From Amyloporia xantha (taxonomy: Eukaryota > Basidiomycota > Agaricomycetes > Polyporales > Adustoporiaceae), in contig JAYKKR010000014.1 in the NCBI GenBank assembly GCA_036971615.1, positions 620,001 through 684,000 of the forward strand: a DNA stretch of 64,000 nt, read 5' to 3'. A program made the position numbers and the translations under genes. The notes beneath the pieces were generated by a model, which had not been told where the DNA came from, ran no database searches, and saw only the letters and a program-made list of their open reading frames with translations. This document shows, one piece after another, positions 52,295 through 61,600 of the stretch (position 1 is its first letter; every line of letters begins with the position of its first letter).

Positions 52295-55015
52295 CCGGTA
52301 TCACCTTGTCTCCAGGAAAGTGTCACCTGGCCTATCAGTCCCTGCTTCTACTAGGCCAAAAGGTGTCTAGGCTCGGAATATCCACCCACAAGGAAAAGGT
52401 AGACGCTATCGTCGGTCTCATGGAACCACGGAACGTAAAGGAGCTGCAAGTCTTCCTAGGAATGATGGTATACTTCTCGTCTTACATCCCTTTTTATGCC
52501 TGGATTGCTGCTCCATTATTCGGTCTTCTCAAGAAAGAAGGATTAGGGTGGGAATGGACTGACGTTCACCAAGAAGCTTTTAACCTTTGTAAGCAAGTCC
52601 TGGTCAACGCTCCAGTTCGAGCTTATGCCATGCCTGGAAGACCGTACCGATTATATACCGACGCCTGTGATTATGGTCTCGCCGCTATCCTTCAACAGGT
52701 TCAACCTATGTTAATCAAGGACTTGCGAGGTACCAAGATTTATGAACGGTTAAAGAAGGCATTTGACAATAAGGAACCAATACCGAACTTAGTGGTCTCG
52801 GTCTCGCCCACAGAGAGTGATGTACCGTCTCCTGGTAAATGGGCGGAGCGTTTTGAAGACACTACGGTCTACGTCGAAAGGGTTATCGCTTATTGGTCTC
52901 GCATTCTGAAAGCCGCCGAGCGCAATTACTCTCCTACAGAACGGGAGGCCCTCGCTCTTAAGGAAGGGTTAATTAAGTTTCAGTCGTTCTTGGAAGGATC
53001 TTCGGTATTGGCTATCACTGATCATGCAGCCTTAACCTGGAGTCGGACCTTTCAGAACGTAAACCGACGATTACTCACCTGGGGAACGGTTTTCGCAGCA
53101 TACCCCGGTCTCAAGATCATTCATCGAGCAGGAAGAGTTCACTCAAACGTAGATCCTATCTCGAGACTTCGACGGAGGATCCCTTACCAGGATGGTCCTT
53201 CCTCTGATCCTACCGACGCTCTTCAGCTTCATCAGGAATTAGAGGACCCGCTGAAAGACATGTATGAGGAATTAGGACCGCAGTTCGAAGAAAAGCTAAT
53301 CAAGGTAGCCTCTCGGTTTTGCGAAACCCTGGACCAAGAAGATGAAGGTGAGGAACTGACGGTTTTGTTTGCAACTCACAGTTCAGAAGATACCGAGAAC
53401 CCCTGGAGCTCGGTCTATCAAGCATCTTCTAAGCACTCGCTGCTAGTCGGTATTACTCCTGGCGAGGTCCAGACTTGGAAGAAGGCTTATAGCAAGGATG
53501 AACACTTCAAGATCGTCAAGAAGAACTTGGAAACCGAGACTGACTGGTCTAATCCTGAATTTCCGCAATACACAACCACTCCAGAGGGACTTGTATATTT
53601 TGAGGATCACCAAGGTAATAGTCGGCTCTGCGTACCAGAGGAACTTCGGGTCCAAGTAATGAAGGAAGCGCATGACTTAATGACTGAAGGGGCCCATTCA
53701 GGCTATCATCGGTCTTACAACAGGATCGCCTCTACTTATTACTGGCCCAGGATGTCTCGCGATATCAAGAAATATGTTTCCACCTGCGACGTATGCCAGA
53801 AGTCAAAACCGCGGAGGCATGCGCCTGTCGGTCTTCTGCAACCTATTCCAATTCCGACACGCCCTTTCGAGGTTATCACCATGGACTTCATCCCTGAATT
53901 ACCCAATTCCAGCGGTTTCGACAATATACTGGTGATAGTGGACAAGCTGACCAAGTACGGTTTATTTATACCAACCACTACTAAGATCACGGAAAAGGAG
54001 ACCGCCGCTCTTCTGTTCAAACATATTTTCAGTGAATACGGTCTTCCCAAGCAGATCATTTCCGACCGAGACGTACGCTGGAGGAGATTTCTGGAAGGAA
54101 GTCTGTCGACTCATGAAGATTGAACGGTCTCTTACTACGTCATACCATCCTCAAGCGGATGGTCAGACCGAAATCTTGAATCAAACCTTGGAAATCGCTC
54201 TTCGAGCCTATATCGGTCCATCTTGGGACGATTGGTCCGATCACCTGGACGGTCTTCGATTGTCCTATAACACGAGTCCGCACTCAGCCACGGGGTATTC
54301 CCCAGCTTATCTACTCCGCGGTTATCATCCGATCACAGGGGGCACATTAATGAACCCCGGTCCTTCAATACCGCGATCGGTCTCAGATACAAGCCACCCC
54401 GAGGCTGGAGATATGGTAGACGGTTTTATGGCTGACCGGCATGACGCTCAAGAAGCCCTATATCTGGGTCAAGTTCACCAGAAGCGAGCATACAATAACG
54501 GCAGAATCATGACCGAATTCGAGGTTGGGGACAAAGTAGTGCTCAATGTGGATTCATTGGAGCTTCTTCGGTCTCAAGCTGGTCGCGGAAGGAAGCTCCT
54601 TATGAAGTATGACGGACCATTCGAAATTATCCGAAAAATCAGCTCCGTAGCCTATCAAGTCCGTCTGCCCGCTTCCTACGGTATTCATCCCGTAATCAAC
54701 ATTGCGCACTTAGAGTGATACCATGAGTCGCCCCCTGAATTTGGGGTAAGACCGACCAAGGATCTTGCTCGGCAAGATTTCAATGAATTACCAGAATTTG
54801 AGGTGGAATCCATTATAGCGGAACGGTCTCGAAAAAGCCGTAACGGACGAAGAGTCGCCCTGTTCAAGACTCGCTTCGTCGGGTATGGTCCAGAATACGA
54901 TGAGTGGCTAACGCGCACTCAGCTACGAAACGCTCCTGATATTCTGAAGGCTTGGCAAAACCGTCGAGACCGAGCGGTAGTGGCTAGCAAGCTTAGCCAG
55001 ACCTCAGTGGCATAA
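52295..55015 (+). pseudogene. Ty3-type chromovirus pol, C-terminal half (element D)
   Basis: Pol begins abruptly at the KDZ copy B end, inside the reverse transcriptase (GITLSPGKCHLAYQSLLLLG). It then shows the RT connection (VFLGMMVYFSSYIPFYAW), RNase H (RLYTDACDYGLAAILQQV, NYSPTEREALALKEGL, AITDHAALTWSR), the integrase zinc finger (HDLMTEGAHSGYH...CDVCQKSKPRRHA), the integrase core (TMDFIPELPNS, KQIISDRDV, HPQADGQTEILNQ), the GPY/F module (LLMKYDGPFEIIRKIS) and a chromodomain-like C-terminus (FEVESIIAERS, FKTRFVGYGPEYDEWLT). A one-base frameshift near 54079 splits the integrase core and a TGA at 54716-54718 interrupts just before the chromodomain region; the stop is at 55013-55015. Chromodomains of such elements target integration to heterochromatin. 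This copy is dead. The hexamer CGGTCT/AGACCG is strikingly frequent. Confidence 0.88.
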
Positions 55016-55280
55016 TGCAAGACGGGCTCAATACGGTTTCGTGGATCGAAGACCGACGCCCCTGGTGAGTTCGTCCCTCTTTCCTCTCTCTAGCGGTCTC
55101 CCACAATCCAGTGTGCCACTCTGCACAATAAGTTAATTATCCGCTGGTTCGGTCTTCAAGGACTATATCTATACCCTTACAGAACCATTATTTAAGGAGT
55201 TCGGTTTTCCTCGGTCTCTCAGCAATCCGTCTTCTCTACTCCCTTCAGAAGTTCACCAACTCTTCAGCCTATTTCATATC
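55016..55280. promoter_or_regulatory. Promoter region of the 55281 accessory gene
   Basis: A 265-bp gap with an ATTATTTAAGG TATA-like box at about 55185-55197, roughly 85 bp before the ATG, and pyrimidine-rich DNA up to the start. Four CGGTCT/AGACCG hexamers lie here. This implies the accessory gene has its own transcript rather than being part of gag-pol. Confidence 0.45.
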
Positions 55281-56075
55281 ATGTCCGCTGTATTCGACGA
55301 AGACCGCTCCATGGCCGCCCTCACTACAGCTACCAGAGAGCTCGCTCTCATCCCCACTGTCCCCATCGCTCAAGTCACCAACCCTTATTTCCCTTCGACC
55401 ATGTTTGTCGGAAATTTCTTCACCTGGACTCCGCCTTTCCCCATATATATCACCCAAGTCGGTCTTCCTGACTGCACTATCATCCATACCGGTTTCGCAG
55501 CGGCATTATGGCTTGCTTTGGAGACCGTCCATACGCAGTTCACCATCACGCCCCAGATCAAGCTCGCTTGTCGCGAACTAGGCATTCGGTCTCCACCGGT
55601 CTTTCTTACCAACCCTTTCCACGGAGGTTTCAACGAGTTGAATCGATTCTTTTCGACGGAAGAGGAGGCTATGACTGCGGTTGCCGACGCCCAGCGAGAC
55701 GGCGTGGATGCAGTTTCCTGGGTAGGGGAATTTGTGCATGCCTGTCTGGAGCTCCCCAACGGTCTTACGGGTGTCGAGACCGTCGACCGCCAGTTGGTCT
55801 CGTACTACAAGTCCATTGGATGGCCCGGTTTCACAGAAGGCGAATCCGCCAATGAATGTCGAGACCTCATTCTCCATCCGACCCTTTCCATCCGTCGTGC
55901 AGAAGAGTATGACCCGGTCTCGCCTTATTTCGACAGGGTAACCAGCGAGACCGATGACACTACGATGGCTGATGACTCGGAGGACTCTGATGAGGACTTC
56001 ATTTTGGTGGGGGGGGATAGATGTGGGAATACCCATGAATACCATGGATGCGGCAGTCGGTTTCCTCAGGCTTAG
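55281..56075 (+). CDS. Element D accessory protein 1, unknown
   Basis: A 264-codon open frame without visible introns, starting MSAVFDEDRSMAALTTATRE. It has an FPSTMFVGNFFTWTPPFPIY segment, HTGFAAALWLALETVHTQF, a GFNELNRFFSTEEEAMTAVA helix and DGVDAVSWVGEFVHACLEL, and an acidic end DDSEDSDEDFILVGGD. The N-terminal motif of short strands and the FSTEEEAMTAV helix resemble small RNase-H-like or viroplasmin-type folds only vaguely; I do not assign a family. No signal peptide. It lies just after pol on the same strand with its own TATA-like box and contains nine or so CGGTCT/AGACCG hexamers in different reading frames, so the motif is not explained by a repeated peptide. Uninterrupted although pol next to it is broken. 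Confidence 0.55.
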   Translation: MSAVFDEDRSMAALTTATRELALIPTVPIAQVTNPYFPSTMFVGNFFTWTPPFPIYITQVGLPDCTIIHTGFAAALWLALETVHTQFTITPQIKLACRELGIRSPPVFLTNPFHGGFNELNRFFSTEEEAMTAVADAQRDGVDAVSWVGEFVHACLELPNGLTGVETVDRQLVSYYKSIGWPGFTEGESANECRDLILHPTLSIRRAEEYDPVSPYFDRVTSETDDTTMADDSEDSDEDFILVGGDRCGNTHEYHGCGSRFPQA

Positions 56076-56287
56076 GGACAAGACCGGCTAGGAGGAAGGA
56101 CTGATAAGAGGACTATATGTTTTGTCTGTACCAACAATTCATGAAATATTTATCGCCTCATATATCGGTCTTGGTTCGTCGCAAAGATGCATTAGGAGGA
56201 AACCGATAAGTACAGCTACGCCGTAAATAAAGTCCTTATTTTACGAGTCCTCCTCGTCGGACTCAGCCTCCTCCTCCTCCTCGCGGT

Positions 56288-57533
56288 CTACCTCTTTTCC
56301 CTTCCCAGAACCGACATTCTTGCGACTTTTCTTTTTCTCCGCTGGCGACGTTTCTTCTCGGCATTCTTAGACCGCTGACAACGGGTTTGCTCATCCAGCT
56401 GGCGCTTTAGCTCCGCAATCTGCGCTTCCAACTGAGCGCGTTCTTGCTGAGCTAGAGTAGCGGGCCCCGGACCAGCTCCCGCGGTCTCGCTCACAGCTGG
56501 AGGGTCATACAAGACCGCAACCCCCTCCATCGGAGAATCCCCGCCAGCGACCTCAATACCGCCCCACGGCTCGAACTCGTCGGTATCAAGGGGCGTAACC
56601 GGGGAGTTGTAGCGCGAGATGACCTGACGGTCCTGCGAGACCGCTTGGAGCGACTAGACTGCTCGGAGGGAGAAACTGAGCAACAGAAACGTCAGCCTTT
56701 GAAAGGAAATCAAGCTCAAGGTTACTTACTCGAACGCTTGGTGGAGGCAGAGAAAGCACGGTCAGGAGAAGCCACCGGAAGACCGACGGTTTCGCCTGTA
56801 CGACGACGGTAACGGCCTCTTCCTGTGCTCAAGGAGCACTTCTGTTTCCGCTGGCTACAGTGAGAGCAGGCCCCTCCTGGCCTCATGATCTCGCACACGT
56901 CAAGACCGGCGGTTTTGCACCTGTCGCAGCGACGGTCATCTTCAAACTGTTGAAGTCGTGCTTTCAGACAGTAATCACTCCAAGGTATTTAATCACACCT
57001 ACGCTCGCCATCATGTCCACCGCTTCGTGAAGCGCGTCGGTCTCGATATGGTCGTGCTCTCCTGCCACTAAGCAACGGAATAGGAAAGGGATTAGCACGA
57101 CAAACTCAAGGATATAAACGCATACTACTCACCCAACCAATACTCAGGATCTGCGTCTATGATATCTAGCGAAGCTAGATAGGCGGGATAGGTGGGCGGT
57201 AAGTCGTCACGGTCTAATCTCCAGACCGTCAGAGCGTCCATTATCGGAGGCAAGACCATTTCGGGCTGCTCCTCCAGGGAATCCAAGATATCGTCATTCT
57301 AACAAGACCGACCAACGTTAGCAAGATTCTTAGAAAGTCAATTCCGCTTACCATGAACGCGCGGTGAATGGCGTCGATTAGAGTCCATTCGTACCGCTCC
57401 GGCCGGAGGACTTCGTGAAGAGCTGCTTCAAACGCTCGCAAGAGGTCGGGAGTCCAACGCGAGGGGCGGTAGGAATTTCGAAATGATCCGGAATCGATTC
57501 CTCAGGAATGTCGCGTAGCGAGAGCAAAGACAT
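56288..57533 (-). CDS. Element D accessory protein 2: zinc-cluster, coiled coil
   Basis: Minus-strand gene in about five exons: 57533-57352, 57298-57133, about 57067-57005, 56951-56730 and about 56660-56288. Exon 1 starts MSLLSLRDIPEESIPDHF and after a one-base frame break near 57480 continues WTPDLLRAFEAALHEVLRPE. Exon 2 has VLPPIMDALTVWRLDRDDLP and PAYLASLDIIDADPEYWLG. A zinc-cluster-like motif follows, CDRCKTAGLDVC and CSHCSQRKQKC, then a Ser/Arg region. The last exon has DTDEFEPWGGIEV and a coiled coil with a basic end (LEAQIAELKRQLDEQ, KNAEKKRRQRRKRK). The order (helical N-domain, VPPxx-type domain, C-x2-C-x6/7-C...C-x2-C-x6-C, coiled coil) parallels the KDZ cargo protein at 20058-22896. 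A plausible DNA-binding factor of element D. Possibly inactive in this copy because of the frameshift. Confidence 0.6.
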
Positions 57534-58616
57534 GGTGGGACTAAGCGGTCTTGGAAGGGATAGTGACGGACTGGGGGGGCTATGTTATGGATATTCCAGC
57601 TTGACCTTCTTATAATCGAGTTCTTTCCCAGAAAGGACTCGGTCTTCCATCAACGGGTAGTCCTTCACTACCCTCCAAGACCGCGCGGATCAACAAGACC
57701 CGCAAGCGCACATACTTGCGTGCGAAACCGATACTCTTTGGGACGATGACTCGGTCTCCCGCTCAACGGGTAGTCCTCCATGCCCTTCTTGGAGGAAAGC
57801 GGATCCTCGGGACCCACAAACGCCCACACTTCGCGTGAGAGGTCGAGTCCCGTGAAACACCTCGAGGACCGGTAGCACGATCCGACCTACGGAGAGCGGA
57901 CCGATCTCACCTTATGGATCGAGGAAGACCGAGGCAAGACCGATGAATGCCCGAGGTGCGCCACTCCGCCACACGAGGATAGCAGCGCGGTCTCAGTGAG
58001 TATTCAAGGCAGTGCGTAGAGAACAATAGATGCACAGGTATTGGGCAGTGTATTGTAGAAGTACGGACTACGCGTGTTTAGAAGGTTCTAGCATTTCTCA
58101 CTTGTATTTAAGAAGACCGACGGTCTTCGGTTTCAAGCAATCTATTTTACCTCTGAGCTCTTAGCACAACGAGACCTTGTCTCCTTCACATATCATTGTA
58201 GATCTTACCATAGCTACGCGCTGGTAAAGAGATCTATCCCAGACTTGACAAACTACTTATAGCTTCGCTAAGTAGCGGTCTTCGGTATTGCTTCGCGCTA
58301 CCTAAAGCCCTTGGTCTGGCAACAATACTTGCGAAGGATTTGAGTTATCTTTGTTTAGGAAGTTCTACCTTTAAACCTTATCTCTGCGTGAACATAAGCG
58401 GTATCTCTCTAAGTCGGTCTTAACCTAACGACCTTCGGTCTTGAGCGATACTCTTAGGCTCACGCCAATCTCTAACATAAGACCCTACGGTCTTATACTT
58501 CTTACTTGGTATACCGGCATTCCACTCCTAACTAGCCATTAGGACTCAAGCATACAGTCTAAGTATTTTTATTATCCTATCCGTTACCGGTATACGAGCT
58601 TAGGTACTAGTACTAC
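57534..58616. other. Non-coding, motif-dense end of element D (possible LTR)
   Basis: About 1.08 kb without a gene. I counted 13 CGGTCT/AGACCG hexamers between 57541 and 58600, several as inverted pairs (AAGACCGACGGTCTTC at 58114-58129). Two diverged copies of a segment with ACGGGTAGTCCT lie near 57655 and 57765. A TATTTAAGAAG box at about 58105 could be an LTR promoter. I could not define LTR ends. The region stops where the minus-strand gag-pol begins. Confidence 0.45.
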
Positions 58617-61600
58617 CCTGGTTCTTAACAACGTGTTCCGACCAAGATCTGGAAAATACGACGATGTCGTCGATGTAGACCAGTGTAAATAGCCAAAGAT
58701 ACGGGGCGAGTACCCCTTGCATGACACGTTGGAAAGCCGAAGGCCCATTACGCAATCCGAAAGGTAATCTCTTGAATTGGAAAAGCCCTCGATGTGTTCG
58801 AAACGCCGTTTTCTCTCGATCTTTCTCGGCCACTGAGAGTTGGGTAAACCCAGATAGAGCATCCAAAGAAGTAAGGACTTGGGCCCCTGACAGCGCCTGA
58901 AGGATTTCCGTTTGTCGGGGAATGGGAAACTCGTCCGGTGTTGAGTCGTCGATAATCTACACAGAGACGAGGCTTTCCATTACGATAGGCGATGAGGACC
59001 GGGGCCGCCCAAGGGCTCTTGGAGGGTTCGATTACGTCAAGGGCCAACCAAGAGTCGTGCTGCTTGTCAATGACTTCTCGTTTGGCCGGCGAGGCGGAAT
59101 ACATGGGAAGGGAAACAGGTTTGGTATCCGGCAGTACTTTGATGGTTACTTCCGTAGGGTTCCGTCCTAGGCGTCCGTCGAAAGCGAAGGCGGCTTGCCG
59201 CGATTTCAGCATGGATACAAGGCATTCTCGTTCCTCTGCCGGCCATTCAGGTCCTATGTCCAGCAGTTCTTCCAATCGCTCAGATGAGTGCAAGACAGTA
59301 TCCGGCGTTTCGGCTGTCTTGGGACCCCAGTTGGGATCATCCTCTTCCTCGGGTTCCTTCCAGTTAGTTTCCGCGTTGGTCTCTCCTTTCGCTTGCGCCG
59401 TCGAATCGTTAGGGTTCGAGGAACTCGTTTCGAGGTGCCCTCGGATGTACGAGTAGACAGCACTCGCATGCGCAATTAGCTCAGGGTCAGGAGCTGCGAA
59501 CCATTTGTCGGGAGCTTGAAGTTCACCTAATGACTCCCCGCGGCGCACTATGTAAGGGCGATCCGTGGGATTGGTCACCGGGACGTAGGCATGTTCTTCG
59601 TCGATAATGGTTGGCGTGGTTAATAGGAAAGTTCCGTCTGGCTGACCGAGGACGGTCTTCTCGACGAACCAGTCCTTGCTGCGGGAAAACGACACGTCTA
59701 CTGGTACCGGGCAGCAAGAATGCGGAGAGATGTGCACGTCCTTCGCGGCTTTCGTGACCGGACGGTCGGCTTTCGCTCGAGACCGACGCTTCGAAGCCTT
59801 GTTTCGCCGATGTGATTTGGCTCTGACATAACTCGACTCGGCGCCTCGTCCGAATACACGGAGATTAGGGCGGTCCTTCGGCGCGGAGGATAAGGCCGGA
59901 ATAGAGTAGCCTGATCTTCCTACTCGTATGGTGGATCCTTCCTGCACGCTACGCAAGACACTTAGTTCATAGTTTACATGAAAATCCTCACCTAGGAGCA
60001 GAGGGGACGTCATCCCTGGGACGACGTAGCATTCCGTTAGCAGTTCCAGGCAATCTCCTTCCAACGTCTCCACGAAAATCGGCGTCCGAATGTATCCAGT
60101 GATCTTGAACCCGTTAGTGAGTTGGAACAAGTTCATTCGTAGCCCCTGACGGACGGTAGGTCGAGAGGAAGCCGGGAGAGACTCGAGATATTCCTTCGAG
60201 ATAAGGGAAATGTCGGCTCCCGAATCGGCTCGACATAGGATGATGGGATTAAGCGGATTGCCCACGCTCGCTTGGAATGATAGTGCTGAAATCCCGACCG
60301 TCGAATGGCCCGGTGGAGGGTCTCGAACGCGTTTCAGCGGGACTATCTTAGGTAGAGGAGGAGGAGGGAGATCCTCCAGTACGGCATGACTCGGGTCCTC
60401 GAATCCTGGAGAGGACGAGGCAGAGTTCGCTTGTACTGACGGGAGAGAGGGGTCTAACCCAATCGACCCGTCCACTGCTAAGGCTTCAGCTAACCGATCA
60501 GCAAGGCTGTCTCGCTCGGTTAATTCTTCGTCTCCGGGACAAAGGACGAGGTACGGGGAGTCCACTGGCAGAGTCTCTTGAGCCGAATCTTCTGTTTCGA
60601 GAGCATCCTCGCAGGAGGCTCGTCGTGCCGCTTTGCGTTGTTGCGCGCCCATTCGTAAAATTTCACCCTCAAGCTGACGAGAATCCGTCCACGAAGCAGA
60701 CCAAAGCGTTTCATTCTTACTACGAACGTAAGCTACGAAAGCTTTATCGTACTCCCTATTCTCAGCTGGGTCCGTCTCGTATTCCGCAGACACCGCGTTA
60801 GCCAATTTACGTACTTGGTACTCGTTCCAATGCGGGCATTCACGGTCCCAATGCTTAGGGCTTCCGCATATACGGCAGGGCCCAGGCGGCGGAACATTGC
60901 TGACCACCGAGTGATTAGCGGGGTACGCGTAACCTCCCGGAGGCGGTCTTCGAGCAGCCGAACGAGGCTTATTCTCGAGTCGGTTCGCAGCCTTGTCGTT
61001 GGATGCAGCCAGAGCTTCTGCAACTTCCGGACGGGTTTCGTCAGTTAAGAGCGATGAAGATAGATCCGACGATGCTAAGAGTTCCGCGGAATCGTCGGTG
61101 ACTTCTTCTTGTTCGGCATCCTTCCCCGCCGCGTAAGCTCGGCGACGAAAGGGACGGGAGCGCGTCTTGGCTTCCGGCGTGGTGTTCTTAGCGTAAGGCT
61201 GGCTCAGGGAATCGAAAGCGGCGAAGGCTACTAATTGATCAGTTTTGTCCTGAACTTCAGACAGGAAGGCAGCTATAGTTTGCAAGTTGTTGGCGGATAG
61301 CACGGTGGCCCAGGTCGGAGGAGCATTCTGTAGCACCGCTAGGATTTCGTCGGTAGCCGAGTCGGCGGATTTGGTGACGTGCCGATGGTAGAGCAATCGT
61401 CTTTCTACGAAATCTAAAGGCGATTCCTGCGTGAAGCCCGGTTGACGGAAACGTTGTACTTCGTAGATCGACCGAAGTTTGCGCGAAAATTTGTGAGTGA
61501 AGAAATGAAGTCGAATACCCTCCAACAAGGCAGACCAGTCCACCATATATGCCAGGCGTATGTTAGAATCGAGTAAATTCCACCATCTTTTCGCACCGTC

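Noticed and set aside
55281..56075. Accessory protein 1 as a viroplasmin/RNase H-like protein.
   Set aside because: Only a loose resemblance of an N-terminal segment and one helix; no catalytic acidic residues can be placed.
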